Shown here: positions 37,925 to 48,064 of the stretch, one piece after another | How positions within the stretch are numbered: position 1 is the stretch's first letter | Layout: each line of letters starts with the position of its first letter | The notes under the pieces: generated by a model | Databases searched by the model: none | Told to the model about the DNA's origin: nothing | Seen by the model: the letters and a program-made list of their open reading frames with translations, nothing else | Made by a program: the position numbers and the translations under genes | Source of the DNA: Blattabacterium cuenoti | GTDB lineage: Bacteria; Bacteroidota; Bacteroidia; Flavobacteriales; Blattabacteriaceae | Length of the DNA stretch: 64,000 nt | NCBI RefSeq assembly: GCF_014252435.1 | Contig: NZ_CP059220.1 | Span: 62,001 to 126,000, forward strand | Reading direction: 5' to 3'

Positions 37925-38803
37925 TTAAATAATTTTGTATCTTTTTTCAATATTTGTTAAAATTTTTTTAACAATTCCTTTTAATATATTTCCTGGTTCT
38001 ATAATTTGAAATGAAGATGCTCCATTTAAAATCATATTTTGGATAGATTGTTTCCATTTTACCGCACTTGTTAACTGATTGATGAGATTATTTTTTATTT
38101 CATTAGGTCTATATACTGCTTTTCCATTGAAATTTTGATAAATTGGACATTTTGGATTTTGAAATGAAATATTTTTAATTATACTTTCCATCTTTTTTCT
38201 TGCTGGTTCCATGATTGGAGAATGAAATGCTCCATCTACAGATAGATAGATTATTTTTTTAGCTCCTATTTTTTGTAAGATAGAACAGACTCTTTTCATC
38301 GATTGTTTATCTCCTGAAATAACTAATTGTCCATTATAATTATAATTAGAAGGTACTATGATTCCTTTATCTTTTTTACAAATTTTTTCGATCATATCAT
38401 CTTCTAATCCAAAAATAGCGGCCATTATTCCATGAGAACTTTTGCAAATTTTTTGCATTATAGAAGCTCTTTTATAAACTAACATCACACCATCTTCAAA
38501 AGAAAGAACATTAATTGCAGTTAATGCAGATAATTCACCTAGGGAATGTCCAGCTACCATATCTGGTTTAAACTTTTTTGAAATTTTTATTTGTATTACG
38601 GAGTAAATATATAGTGCAAGTTGTGTATATTTTGTTTGTTCTAAAATATTATTAGGATTGTTAAACATGATATATGTTATTTGAAATCCCAAAATATCAT
38701 TATAATATTGAAAAAGTTTCTTTGCCAAAGAATTACTTTCATACAAATCTTTTCCCATTCCCATAAATTGAGAACCTTGCCCAGGAAATAAATATGCTTT
38801 CAT
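37925..38803 (-). CDS. fabD: Malonyl-CoA-acyl carrier protein transacylase
   Basis: Product: 292 aa. LFPGQGSQFMGMGKDLY at the N-terminus, GHSLGELSALTAINVLSFEDGVMLVYKRASIM with the nucleophilic serine, and GAFHSPIMEPARKKM with the catalytic histidine are all typical FabD. It loads malonate from malonyl-CoA (made by AccBC plus AccAD) on ACP for fatty acid synthesis. The length is slightly short of E. coli FabD (309). Confidence 0.94.
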   Translation of the reverse strand: MKAYLFPGQGSQFMGMGKDLYESNSLAKKLFQYYNDILGFQITYIMFNNPNNILEQTKYTQLALYIYSVIQIKISKKFKPDMVAGHSLGELSALTAINVLSFEDGVMLVYKRASIMQKICKSSHGIMAAIFGLEDDMIEKICKKDKGIIVPSNYNYNGQLVISGDKQSMKRVCSILQKIGAKKIIYLSVDGAFHSPIMEPARKKMESIIKNISFQNPKCPIYQNFNGKAVYRPNEIKNNLINQLTSAVKWKQSIQNMILNGASSFQIIEPGNILKGIVKKILTNIEKRYKII

Positions 38804-38838
38804 TAAAAAAAAATTTTTTAATTAAAATTAAAAATTAT

Positions 38839-38846
38839 CAAAATTA
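38839..38846 (-). promoter_or_regulatory. Candidate -7 promoter box for fabD and the GHMP kinase
   Basis: The minus strand reads TAATTTTG, fitting TAnnTTTG, 36 bases upstream of the fabD start in the short divergent gap to tatD. In such AT-rich DNA, chance matches are likely. Confidence 0.3.
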
Positions 38847-38857
38847 ATAATCACTTT

Positions 38858-39649
38858 ATGAAAATAACAGATACTCATGCTCATTTATATATGAATGAAT
38901 TTCAAAAAGATTATAAATTAGTAATAAAAAAATCATTGTCTCAAGGAATACATAGAATTTTACTTCCTTCTTTAAATAAGAATAGTATAATAAAAATATT
39001 AAAATTAAAAAAAAACTTTCCAACTATATGTTTTCCTATGATAGGATTACATCCTAATTATATTAATTCAGATAATCTAAAAATAGAATTGAATAATATA
39101 ATGAATTGTATCGAAAAACATTATATCATTTCTATCGGAGAAATTGGAATAGATTTACATTTATCAAAAAAATTTTTTTTTGAACAAAAATATGCTTTTC
39201 AAATTCAAATAAAATGGGCTAAAGAACACAATATTCCTATAGTGATTCATTGTAGAAATGCATTTAACTATGTTTTTGATATTCTTTCAAAAGAAAACAA
39301 TCCTAATTTAAAAGGGGTTTTCCATTGTTTTAACGGTACCTTGGAACAAGCAAAAAAAATTGTAGACCTAGGAATGAAATTAGGCATTGGAGGTATCGTT
39401 ACTTTTAAAAAAAATAATTTAGTTCCATTTTTACATAAAATTAAACTAAATAATATTTTATTAGAAACGGATTCTCCATATCTTTCTCCTCATCCTTTAC
39501 GGGGAAAAAGAAATAATCCATCTAATTTACGTATCATATTAAAAGTATTATCAAAAATTTATTCTCTCTCAGAAGAGAAAATGGCAATAACTATTGAAAA
39601 AAATGTAAATGAACTATTTTTTGATAATTCTAAAATTAAATCATCTTAG
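38858..39649 (+). CDS. TatD family metal-dependent hydrolase
   Basis: Product: 263 aa TIM-barrel hydrolase. Metal ligands are in [37 protein letters not shown] and [19 protein letters not shown]. TatD proteins are 3'-5' DNases or D-aminoacyl-tRNA hydrolase-like quality-control enzymes. It is the ~260-aa form common in Bacteroidetes. It overlaps convergent fumC by 14 bases. Confidence 0.9.
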   Translation: MKITDTHAHLYMNEFQKDYKLVIKKSLSQGIHRILLPSLNKNSIIKILKLKKNFPTICFPMIGLHPNYINSDNLKIELNNIMNCIEKHYIISIGEIGIDLHLSKKFFFEQKYAFQIQIKWAKEHNIPIVIHCRNAFNYVFDILSKENNPNLKGVFHCFNGTLEQAKKIVDLGMKLGIGGIVTFKKNNLVPFLHKIKLNNILLETDSPYLSPHPLRGKRNNPSNLRIILKVLSKIYSLSEEKMAITIEKNVNELFFDNSKIKSS

Positions 39650-41021
39650 ATGGATCTACTATTTTATCAAATTCTTCTGAACTTAAATATCCTAATCGAA
39701 TAGATTCATCTTTTAATGAACTATTATTAGCATATGCTGATTGAACAATTTTTGTTGCTTTATCATATCCAATATGCGTATTGAGAACTGTAACCAACAT
39801 TAAGGACTTATCTAAAAATTCTTTAATCCTTTGATGATTTGGTTTTATACCCTTAATACAAAGAGATGAAAAAGAAGTACATGAATCTGAAAGGAGAAGA
39901 GCAGATTCTAAAAAATTATATATTATTAATGGTTTGCATACGTTTAATTCATAATTTCCTGAAGATCCAGCTATGGATATAGCAACATCATTACCTATAA
40001 TTTGTGTACAAACCATGATAAGAGATTCACATTGAGTAGGATTAATTTTTCCAGGCATAATAGAAGAACCAGTTTCATTTTTTGGTATATGAATTTCTCC
40101 AATTCCTGAACGTGGACCTGAAGCTAAAAAACGAATATCATTTGATATTTTGATTAAAGAAACAGCTATTTGTTTTAAAGAACTGTGATTTTCTACAATG
40201 GCATCATGAGATGATAAAGATTCAAATTTATTTTTTGCAACTTTAAATGGATATCCGGTTTCAGATTTTAATTTTTCAACAACTTGTAGATCATAACCAT
40301 GTGGTGCATTTAATCCTGTACCAACTGCTGTACCTCCTATAGGTAAATCCAATAAACGATTTAATGAATTTTTTAAAGATGTTAATCCATTTTTGATTTG
40401 TGACACATACCCAGAAAATTCCTGTCCTAAAGTAATAGGTACGGCATCCATTAAATGAGTCCTTCCTATTTTTATAATGTGTTGAAATGAATTTTTTTTT
40501 TTTTCTAAATTATTCATTAATTCTTCTATAGATGGAATGGTTTTTTCTACTAATAATTTATATGAAGCTATATGCATAGCTGTAGAAAAAGTATCATTAG
40601 ATGATTGAGACATGTTTACATCATCATTTGGATGAATAAAAGGTTTTTCATCTCCCATATTTTTTCCTATCAAAACATTTACTCTATTAGATATAACTTC
40701 ATTTACATTCATATTCGTATGCGTTCCAGATCCAGTTTGCCATATAACTAAAGGAAATTGATCGTCTAATTTTCCATTTATAATTTCATCACAAACTAAA
40801 GATATGAGATCTTTCTTTTTTTTACACAAAAAACCTAATTTAAAATTAACATAAGAAATTGCTTTTTTTAAAAGTCCAAAAGCATAAATAATCTCTATTG
40901 GCATAGATGATTTTTTACCAATTTTAAAATTTCTTCTTGATCTCTCTGTTTGCGCTCCCCAATATTTATTTTTCGGAACTTGAACTTTTCCTAAAGCGTC
41001 CTTTTCTATTCTGTATGTCAT
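39636..41021 (-). CDS. fumC: Class II fumarate hydratase
   Basis: Product: 461 aa. N-terminal signature [35 protein letters not shown], and the catalytic serine loop [35 protein letters not shown] and [15 protein letters not shown] are other fumarase/aspartase blocks. Fumarase FumC is favoured over aspartase by the close FumC-like reading. It interconverts fumarate and malate without an iron-sulfur cluster. Fumarate is also the electron acceptor for class 1A PyrD in this window. Confidence 0.93.
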   Translation of the reverse strand: MTYRIEKDALGKVQVPKNKYWGAQTERSRRNFKIGKKSSMPIEIIYAFGLLKKAISYVNFKLGFLCKKKKDLISLVCDEIINGKLDDQFPLVIWQTGSGTHTNMNVNEVISNRVNVLIGKNMGDEKPFIHPNDDVNMSQSSNDTFSTAMHIASYKLLVEKTIPSIEELMNNLEKKKNSFQHIIKIGRTHLMDAVPITLGQEFSGYVSQIKNGLTSLKNSLNRLLDLPIGGTAVGTGLNAPHGYDLQVVEKLKSETGYPFKVAKNKFESLSSHDAIVENHSSLKQIAVSLIKISNDIRFLASGPRSGIGEIHIPKNETGSSIMPGKINPTQCESLIMVCTQIIGNDVAISIAGSSGNYELNVCKPLIIYNFLESALLLSDSCTSFSSLCIKGIKPNHQRIKEFLDKSLMLVTVLNTHIGYDKATKIVQSAYANNSSLKDESIRLGYLSSEEFDKIVDPSKMI

Positions 41022-41102
41022 ATTTATATTTTTTTTTCATGGAATTGAAAAATCAAAAAAAATACTGTATTTTGATCATTTTATATTTTTATCAAAAAAA
41101 CA

Positions 41103-41269
41103 TAATGATAATTAAATTTTTGGGATTTTTAATGTTTTTATTAATATTTATATCTGGTTTTTGGTGTATCATATTTTTATCTTTATTTAGTTTTTATTGG
41201 TTTATTACCTATTTTATACATGTGTTTCAAACATATTTTGATGAAAAAAAAAATAAAAATACTTATTAA
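41103..41269 (+). CDS. Small hydrophobic hypothetical protein (uncertain)
   Basis: A 54-aa frame, mostly hydrophobic (about two membrane segments, IIKFLGFLMFLLIFISGFW and CIIFLSLFSFYWFITYFI), ending FDEKKNKNTY. An in-frame ATG at 41039 would lengthen it. It overlaps the start of the divIC/ftsB-like gene. I do not recognise the family. It may be a small membrane protein or chance coding in hydrophobic AT-rich DNA. Confidence 0.3.
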
Positions 41270-41542
41270 AAATAAATATTTTTGGATGAGTATCATGTTT
41301 CTTATATGGATATCTTTTTTTGATACTAACTCTTTATTATTACATTACAAATTTAGTAAAGACATCGATAATATGACAAAAAGTAAAGAATATTTAAAAA
41401 AAAAGTACATATAAAAAAAATTTTATTAAAAAAACTTCAAACGGATCTTGAGTATATTGAAAAATACGCAAGAGAGAAATTTTATATGAAAAAAAAAGAT
41501 GAAGATTTATTTGTTATAACAAAAAAAAGAAATTTAGATTAA
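41241..41542 (+). pseudogene. DivIC/FtsB-like septum formation initiator, frameshifted at an A9 tract
   Basis: The first part has a basic N-terminus, one membrane helix (WMSIMFLIWISFFDTNSL) and the start of a coiled coil (LHYKFSKDIDNMTKSKEYLKK), as in Bacteroidetes FtsB/DivIC. The frame stops at 41414. One extra A in the A9 run at 41396-41404 would restore it: VHIKKILLKKLQTDLEYIEK, YAREKFYMKKKDEDLFVITK, then a stop at 41542. Joined, it has 100 aa, the family's usual length, including the YAREKY-type block. It may be a recent pseudogene, a slippage-rescued gene or a sequencing error. Known role: divisome FtsBLQ complex. Confidence 0.78.
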
Positions 41543-41551
41543 TAGGTCATT

Positions 41552-43423
41552 TCATCTTCCCATATACAATAATAAAATACTTAAATCTGAAGGCGATATA
41601 CCACTAATTCTTGAAGCTTGAGATAATGAAATTGGTCTATAATATTCTAATTTTTCTCGAGCTTCTATAGATAAAGAATGAATTTTGTTATAATTAAAAT
41701 TATTTGGAATTCGAATATTCTCCAATCTCAATAATTTTTTTGCATTTTCTTTTTCTTTGTCAAGATACCCTTTATATTTGACACGAATAGAAACCTGTTC
41801 TAATATTTCGTTATTAAAATTATTTTTTATAATTTCATTCATTATAAATGGAATAGATTTCATATCTTCTATATTAATTTCAGAACGAGATAATATTGTA
41901 TCTATTTTTTTATTACAATTTACTTGAGAAGAAGATTTCTTATTTAGAATAGGATTTATTATTTTTGGTTGGATATAATTTTTTTGAAAAAAATGTAAAC
42001 ATTGATTGATTTTATTCTTTTTTTCATTTATTATTTGCATATAACGAATAGGAACAGACCCTATTTTATATCCTATATGAGTTAATCGTTCATCTGCATT
42101 ATCTTGTCTCAATAACATTCTGTATTCAGCTCTTGATGTAAACATTCTATATGGTTCATTTGTACCTTTTGTTACTAAATCGTCTATTAAAACTCCAATA
42201 TATGCTTCATTTCTTTTTAAAATTAAAGGTGGTTTGTGATATACCTTTAAATAAGCATTAATTCCTGCTATTAAACCTTGACCAGCCGCTTCTTCATAAC
42301 CAGTTGTTCCATTAATTTGTCCAGCAAAAAAAAGATTATCCACAATTTTACTTTCTAATGTTCCTTTTAATTGTTCTGGATGAAAGTAATCATATTCAAT
42401 AGCATATCCAGGTCTTAATATTTTAATATTTTCTAATCCTTCTATTTTTCTTAAAGATTCATATTGTATGTTTTCTGAAAAAGAAGTAGAAAATCCATTA
42501 ATATACATTTCTACTGTATTTAATCCTTCTGGCTCTATAAAAATAGGATGTCTATTTTGATTAGGAAATCTGTAAATTTTTTCTTCTATTGATGGACAAT
42601 ATCTAGGACTTATTCCTCTAATTGATTTCAAAATCAGAGATTCTTTCACTTTTTTTCGAAGAAAGTCATGTATGGTTTCATTTGTATAAGTAATAAAACA
42701 TTTTTTTTGTTTTAAAAATTTATTTTTTTTATGAAAAAATGAAAATCTTTTTGGATATTTATCTCCATATTGAGTTTCCATTTTTTTGTCATTTAAAAAC
42801 CGACCATCAACTCTAGGAGAAGTTCCAGTTTTCATTTTACCACATTTTAACCCAAAAGACTTATGTAATTGTTCTGTTATTCCTTTGGATTCCTTTTCGG
42901 ATATTCTTCCACCATTTATTATTTTATTTCCAATGAATATTTTTCCATTTAAAAATGTTCCATTTGTCAGAATAACTGTTTTTGATTTAATTTCCAATCC
43001 TAATAAAGTTTGTACTCCTTGAATTTGATATTTATTTTCAATTAAAGAAATCACTGTATCTTGATATAAATCTAATTTGATATTTTTTTCTAAAAATTGT
43101 CTCCAATAATAAGAAAATAATCTTCGATCACATTGAGATCTAGGACTCCACATCGCAGGTCCTTTTGATTTATTTAACATTCTAAATTGAATACTACTAT
43201 AATCAGTGATTACTCCAGAATATCCTCCTAAAGCATCTATTTCTCTAATAATTTGACCTTTTGCTATTCCTCCTATAGCTGGATTACAAGACATCTGTCC
43301 TATGGTTTGTAAATTACTAGTAATAAGCAACGTTTTTGCGCCCATTCTAGAAGATGCGGATGCTGCTTCTGATCCAGCATGACCTCCACCAACTACAATG
43401 ACATCATATATACTAGAAAACAT
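41552..43423 (-). CDS. mnmG: tRNA uridine-34 carboxymethylaminomethyl modification enzyme MnmG
   Basis: Product: 623 aa. The FAD-binding motif is DVIVVGGGHAGSEAASASSRMG. GQMSCNPAIGGIAKGQIIREIDALGG is the MnmG signature and carries a catalytic cysteine, and TGTSPRVDGR and FAGQINGTTGYEEAAGQGLIAGINA are further blocks. With MnmE it makes (c)mnm5U34 on tRNAs. The last ~80 residues are the MnmE-binding domain. ybeY lies 13 bases upstream on the same strand, a conserved Bacteroidetes pairing. Confidence 0.96.
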   Translation of the reverse strand: MFSSIYDVIVVGGGHAGSEAASASSRMGAKTLLITSNLQTIGQMSCNPAIGGIAKGQIIREIDALGGYSGVITDYSSIQFRMLNKSKGPAMWSPRSQCDRRLFSYYWRQFLEKNIKLDLYQDTVISLIENKYQIQGVQTLLGLEIKSKTVILTNGTFLNGKIFIGNKIINGGRISEKESKGITEQLHKSFGLKCGKMKTGTSPRVDGRFLNDKKMETQYGDKYPKRFSFFHKKNKFLKQKKCFITYTNETIHDFLRKKVKESLILKSIRGISPRYCPSIEEKIYRFPNQNRHPIFIEPEGLNTVEMYINGFSTSFSENIQYESLRKIEGLENIKILRPGYAIEYDYFHPEQLKGTLESKIVDNLFFAGQINGTTGYEEAAGQGLIAGINAYLKVYHKPPLILKRNEAYIGVLIDDLVTKGTNEPYRMFTSRAEYRMLLRQDNADERLTHIGYKIGSVPIRYMQIINEKKNKINQCLHFFQKNYIQPKIINPILNKKSSSQVNCNKKIDTILSRSEINIEDMKSIPFIMNEIIKNNFNNEILEQVSIRVKYKGYLDKEKENAKKLLRLENIRIPNNFNYNKIHSLSIEAREKLEYYRPISLSQASRISGISPSDLSILLLYMGR

Positions 43424-43436
43424 TTGATAATATTTT

Positions 43437-43853
43437 TTATTGAAATAAAATTAAGTAAAATTCTTCTTTTTTTTTCATGATATTTTTTTGTATTTCCTGA
43501 TCATCATTATATCCTAATAAATGTAACAATGAATGTATCATGACTCTTTTTAATTCATTGATCAAAGTCTGATGCCATTTTTTAGAATTATCCAAAACAC
43601 GATCAAAACTTATATAAATATCTCCTGATATATATTTTTTTTCAGTATAATTAAAAGTAATAACATCTGTATAAAAATTTTTTTTGAGATATTTATTATT
43701 CATTTCCAAAATAAATGGATCATCACAAATAATATAATTGATATCTCCTATAGATAAAATACTTTCATTTCTTAATAAAATAATAATTTCCTTTAAAAAA
43801 GAATATTGATTTTTCATTTTGAAATAAGAAATTTCGTAGAATATATTAATCAT
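43437..43853 (-). CDS. ybeY: Endoribonuclease YbeY
   Basis: I chose the ATG at 43853 (138 aa), which matches the Bacteroidetes family length; an upstream ATG at 43979 would add 42 residues without homology. The core includes NYIICDDPFILEMNNKYLKK, YTDVITFNY, ISGDIYISFDRV and the metal motif HSLLHLLGYND. The third histidine of the classic HxxxHxxxxxH motif is an aspartate here, which I believe is usual in Bacteroidetes. Role: maturation of the 16S rRNA 3' end and ribosome quality control. Confidence 0.85.
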   Translation of the reverse strand: MINIFYEISYFKMKNQYSFLKEIIILLRNESILSIGDINYIICDDPFILEMNNKYLKKNFYTDVITFNYTEKKYISGDIYISFDRVLDNSKKWHQTLINELKRVMIHSLLHLLGYNDDQEIQKNIMKKKEEFYLILFQ

Positions 43854-44477
43854 TATTAGATTGACTATAAAAATACATTGTGATAAAATAAAAAAAATAT
43901 TTTCTTTTATTGAATTTATTTTCAATAGACTATCCACCTTTTTATAACATGAAATACTGCAACTATTTTGTAGAAACAAACTTATTTTTCTATATTATTG
44001 GATTCTTTTCATGTTTTTTTTTCTAAATTATGAAAAACAAAAATTTATATTTTATAGTATCATTCATTTTTATAACATATTTATTCCTATTTACGTAAGT
44101 AATATTTTAGAAAAAAATATTGTAATTGGTTTTATTATATAGAATATAGTTTATTGTCAATTTTTTATATTTTATTCAAAAAAAACAAAAAATTGGTATA
44201 TTAATTACACCAATACATATTTTGTTTTGGATTCATATCTATAATTCAATGTTAAATATTAATGTTTTTTCTATGGTTATGATATCTATCATATTTTTAT
44301 CATGTGATTTTTGGATATATAAAGTACTTATGATTTATCAAAAATTTTAAGTATTTTCTCGAAAAAAAAAGAACATTTATGATATTTTTATTAAATTTAT
44401 TATCTCTTTCATATATTATAATTGAATATGTAATAACTTCTATTTATCTTCATAAAAAAATTTTATATCATTAAATA
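43854..44477 (+). other. Gene-poor stretch with hydrophobic coding remnants
   Basis: Between ybeY and the exonuclease, the plus strand holds broken hydrophobic pieces: MKYCNYFVETNLFFYIIGFF near 43948, KNKNLYFIVSFIFITYLFLF near 44034, ITPIHILFWIHIYNSMLN near 44200, and LNLLSLSYIIIEYVITSIY near 44395. Several stops separate them. This looks like a decayed integral membrane protein gene. I could not name the family. Confidence 0.4.
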
Positions 44478-45263
44478 ATGAAATTAAAACTTTACCGACC
44501 TATATGTTTTTTTGACATAGAAGCAACAGGAATAAACATAGGAAAAGATAGAATTATAGAAATTTCTATATTAAAAATATTTCCAAATGAAAATAAAGAA
44601 AATAAAACTTGGCTAATTCATCCTGGAATTCCGATCCCTCCACAATCAACTGCTATACATGGAATAACAGATGAAGATGTGATAGGAAAATTGCCATTTA
44701 AAGATATAGCTTATTCTGTATTTCAAATGATGGAAAATAGTGATTTAGCTGGATATAATTCTAATAGATTTGATATTCCAATTTTAGCGGAAGAAATGCT
44801 TCGTGCAGGAATATCTTTTGATATAAAGAAACACAAAACAATAGATGTCCAAGTCATTTTTCATAAAATGGAACCAAGAACACTTTCTGCTGCTTATAAA
44901 TATTTTTGTCAAAAAACGATTAATAAAGCTCATAGTGCTAAAGAAGATGTTTTTGCTACATATGAAATACTTTTAGCTCAATTAGATAAATATCAAAATT
45001 TAAAAAAAGATGTGAAAAGTTTGGATCAATATTCTCACCAAAAAAATATTGCAGATCTTGCTGGATTTATCAAAATGGATGAAAATGGTCATGAAATATT
45101 TAACTTTGGAAAATATAAAGGTAAAAAGATAATAGATATATTTGATATAGATCCAAATTATTATGCATGGATACAAAATTCTGATTTTCCTTTATATACA
45201 AAAAAAATATTAACAGGAATTAAACTGAAAAAGTTTAATACAAAAAAAAAAAATTCATTTTGA
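44478..45263 (+). CDS. 3'-5' exonuclease, DnaQ/Pol III epsilon-like (DEDDh)
   Basis: Product: 261 aa. The DEDDh residues are in FFDIEATGINIGKD (D and E), AGYNSNRFDIPIL (D) and KAHSAKEDVFATYEIL (H and D). The C-terminal ~70 residues (FNFGKYKGKKIIDIFDIDPNYYAWI) form a DUF3820-like extension. It could act as the Pol III proofreading subunit or as a general exonuclease. The end of the gene carries an A12 tract in an intact frame. Confidence 0.88.
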   Translation: MKLKLYRPICFFDIEATGINIGKDRIIEISILKIFPNENKENKTWLIHPGIPIPPQSTAIHGITDEDVIGKLPFKDIAYSVFQMMENSDLAGYNSNRFDIPILAEEMLRAGISFDIKKHKTIDVQVIFHKMEPRTLSAAYKYFCQKTINKAHSAKEDVFATYEILLAQLDKYQNLKKDVKSLDQYSHQKNIADLAGFIKMDENGHEIFNFGKYKGKKIIDIFDIDPNYYAWIQNSDFPLYTKKILTGIKLKKFNTKKKNSF

Positions 45264-45280
45264 TCACAAAAAATAGGAAA

Positions 45281-47116
45281 TTATTGAATTAAGTCTTTCA
45301 ATTTTTCTGAAATAAAAATATCCAAATTTTTTCCCCGTAACATATTTTTATATAAAAGAGTTAAATTTAATGCTTCTTTAAGAATTTTGATTTGTTTCTT
45401 TTCATTCATTTCTTTTAATATATTTTGAATCAAAATATGATTAGTGTTTACTATCATTTGATAGTAATGATCTTTTTGTTCTTCTTCTTTTCCTAATACA
45501 TTTTTCATTTCTTCCATTCTTCTTATCCATTCTGGAATGATTATCATAAACGGAGCTTCATCTTTAGATAAACGTTCTAATTTAATGGAAAAATGAAAAT
45601 TGTTTATTAAATTATTTTTTATCATATTTTCCAATTTCTTTTTATTATCATCGGATAATTCAGTAACTAACTTTTCATTCATTTCATCAATGAATATTAA
45701 CTCATTAATGGAACCTGAATCAATTCTTACAAAAGAAATATTTTTATCATACAATTCCAATTTTTGAATAATATGAACCAAAAGTGGACTGTCCATTAGT
45801 AATACATCATATTTTTTATTTTTTGCATTTTTAATATAACTATATTGTTCATCTTTATTTGATGAATATAGAAATACTACTTTTCCATTCTTATCTTTTT
45901 GCGATTTTTCTATTTTTTTTTTATAATCTATAAAAGAATAAAAAATATGATCTACAGTAATAAACAAATAAAAATTGATAGCTTGATCAAAAAAATTAGG
46001 TGTACTTATCATTCCATATTCCACTATAATTTTGATATTATCCCATTTTTTTTGAAAACAAGTGATATCATTTTGATACATTAAATGTAATTGATCTGAT
46101 ACTTTCCTTGTTATATATTTAGATATATTTTTTACTAGATTATCATTTTGTAAATGAGAACGTGATACATTGAGTGTTATATCTGAAGATTCTATTACAC
46201 CTTTTAATAAACTTAAAAAATCTGGTACAATTTCATCTAAATTATCTGTTACATAGACCTGATTTTGATAAAAATGTATTTTTTCTTTTTGTAAATTCAT
46301 TTTTTTCTCTATTCTAGGAAAGAATAAAATACCTGTTAAATGAAATGGATGATCTATATTTAGATGAATCCAAAATAAAGGATCATCTAATTGATTTGGA
46401 TAAAGTTCTTTATAAAAATGTAAATAATCTTTGTCTTTTAATTCAATAGGTTTTCGTTTCCAAGCAGGATACGTGTTATTAATCAAAACGTTATCTTTAT
46501 TTTCATCTTTCGAAGAAAGAAAAATTTTCACAGGCATGAATTTACAATATTTTTTAAGTAATTGTACAATATTTTCATATTCTAACAACTGTTCATTATT
46601 TTTATCAATAAATAAAATCACTTCGGTTCCTCTATTTTTTTTTTCAGTTTCTTTCATGAAAAATTTGGTAGAACCTTGACAAACCCAACATACAGATGGA
46701 TATTTTTCTTGATAAGACTGAGTTAGTATTTTTACTTTATCTGAAACCATAAATGATGAATAAAAACCTAATCCATAATGACCAATAATATCTGAGTTTT
46801 TATATTTTTGAATAAATTCTTCCGCACCGGAAAAAGCTATTTGATTAATATATTTTTCTACTTCTTTCTCATTCATTCCGATTCCATTATCGATAATATG
46901 AAGTGTTTTGTTATTTTTATCTATTAAAACCTGAATTTTCCATTCGTTATTAATATTTTCTATATTAGAAACATTACATAATATTTTGAATTTGATAATT
47001 GCATCTGTAGCATTAGAGATCAGTTCACGTAAAAATATATCTCGTTCTGAATATAAAAATTTCTTAATAATGGGAAAGATATTTTCTGAAGAAACCCGAA
47101 TTGTATTTTCTTTCAT
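45281..47116 (-). CDS. htpG: Molecular chaperone HtpG (Hsp90)
   Basis: Product: 611 aa. The N-terminal GHKL ATPase includes LRELISNATDAIIKFK, IDNGIGMNEKEVEKYINQIAFSGA and GHYGLGFYSSFMVSDKV. The middle domain has YVTDNLDEIVPDFLSLLKGVIESSDITLNVSRSHLQ with the catalytic-loop arginine. The C-terminal dimer domain is shorter than in E. coli. The start overlaps the end of ftsY by four bases, so they are read together. Confidence 0.95.
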   Translation of the reverse strand: MKENTIRVSSENIFPIIKKFLYSERDIFLRELISNATDAIIKFKILCNVSNIENINNEWKIQVLIDKNNKTLHIIDNGIGMNEKEVEKYINQIAFSGAEEFIQKYKNSDIIGHYGLGFYSSFMVSDKVKILTQSYQEKYPSVCWVCQGSTKFFMKETEKKNRGTEVILFIDKNNEQLLEYENIVQLLKKYCKFMPVKIFLSSKDENKDNVLINNTYPAWKRKPIELKDKDYLHFYKELYPNQLDDPLFWIHLNIDHPFHLTGILFFPRIEKKMNLQKEKIHFYQNQVYVTDNLDEIVPDFLSLLKGVIESSDITLNVSRSHLQNDNLVKNISKYITRKVSDQLHLMYQNDITCFQKKWDNIKIIVEYGMISTPNFFDQAINFYLFITVDHIFYSFIDYKKKIEKSQKDKNGKVVFLYSSNKDEQYSYIKNAKNKKYDVLLMDSPLLVHIIQKLELYDKNISFVRIDSGSINELIFIDEMNEKLVTELSDDNKKKLENMIKNNLINNFHFSIKLERLSKDEAPFMIIIPEWIRRMEEMKNVLGKEEEQKDHYYQMIVNTNHILIQNILKEMNEKKQIKILKEALNLTLLYKNMLRGKNLDIFISEKLKDLIQ

Positions 47117-48060
47117 AATCTTAAATTTTTTTCAAAAAAAGAATCAACGAATTTAACTTCGTTAAATTCTTTTAAATCTTCTATTTTTTCTCCTACTCCT
47201 ATATATAAAATAGGTATTTTAAATTGATCTGTTATTTTTATAATAAATCCTCCTTTAGCCGTTCCATCTGTTTTTGTTAGAATAATAGAAGATATTCCAA
47301 TGAAAGAAATAAATTGTTTTACCTGTTCAAAAGCATTTTGTCCATTAGTTGCATCTAAAATTAAAGTGATTTCATGAGGAGCTTCTGGTATAACTTTTTT
47401 TATAACTCTTTTCACTTTAAATAATTCCTTCATCAAATTGGTTCGATTATGTAATCGACCAGCTGTATCAATTATTACTACATCTCTTTTTTTTGAAATA
47501 GCAGATTGTAATGTATCATAAGCTACAGAAGCGGGATCTGAATGTATACGTTGTTTCACTAAAGGAACATTTGCCATTTTTGACCATATTTCAAGTTGAT
47601 CAATAGCTGCTTCACGAAAAGTATCTGAAGCTCCTATAATTGGATTGAATCCCATTTTTTTTAATAGAAATGACAATTTTCCAACAGTAGTTGTTTTACC
47701 TACTCCATTTACTCCTACTATTAGAAATACATATGGTTTTTTATTTTTGTCAATCGTATTTTTTAAAGATTCTTTTTTAACATGAATAAATGAACGAAGA
47801 ATTTCATGTTTAATCACATCATGTATATGTTCATCTAATATCTTATTTTTTTCAATTTTTTTTTCTAAACTTTGAATCAACTTTATTGTCGTTTCTGTAC
47901 CTATATCGGACGTTAATAATATTTTTTCAATGTTATCTATTTCATCTATTTTAATTTTTGATTTTTTGGAAAAAAATGTTTTAAGTTTGGAAAAAAAAGA
48001 TGATTTATTTTCTTTATATCTTTTACATAAAAACTTTTCTTTTTTTCTGAAAAAAAACAT
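47113..48060 (-). CDS. ftsY: Signal recognition particle receptor FtsY
   Basis: Product: 315 aa. The SRP GTPase NG domain has G1 VGVNGVGKTTTVGKLS, DTFREAAIDQLEIWS, G3 DTAGRLHNRTNLMKEL, G4 LTKTDGTAKGG and a GVGEKIEDLKEF closing motif. The acidic N-terminal A domain is almost absent; there is only a short lysine-rich tail. It docks SRP-ribosome complexes at the membrane. It follows the L28-L33-DUF4295 genes, a Bacteroidetes-typical order. Confidence 0.95.
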   Translation of the reverse strand: MFFFRKKEKFLCKRYKENKSSFFSKLKTFFSKKSKIKIDEIDNIEKILLTSDIGTETTIKLIQSLEKKIEKNKILDEHIHDVIKHEILRSFIHVKKESLKNTIDKNKKPYVFLIVGVNGVGKTTTVGKLSFLLKKMGFNPIIGASDTFREAAIDQLEIWSKMANVPLVKQRIHSDPASVAYDTLQSAISKKRDVVIIDTAGRLHNRTNLMKELFKVKRVIKKVIPEAPHEITLILDATNGQNAFEQVKQFISFIGISSIILTKTDGTAKGGFIIKITDQFKIPILYIGVGEKIEDLKEFNEVKFVDSFFEKNLRL

Positions 48061-48064
48061 ATAA

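Noticed and set aside
43854-43979. 42-residue N-terminal extension of ybeY from the ATG at 43979
   Set aside because: The added residues do not look like YbeY and would make it much longer than the family. The start at 43853 gives the usual 138 aa.
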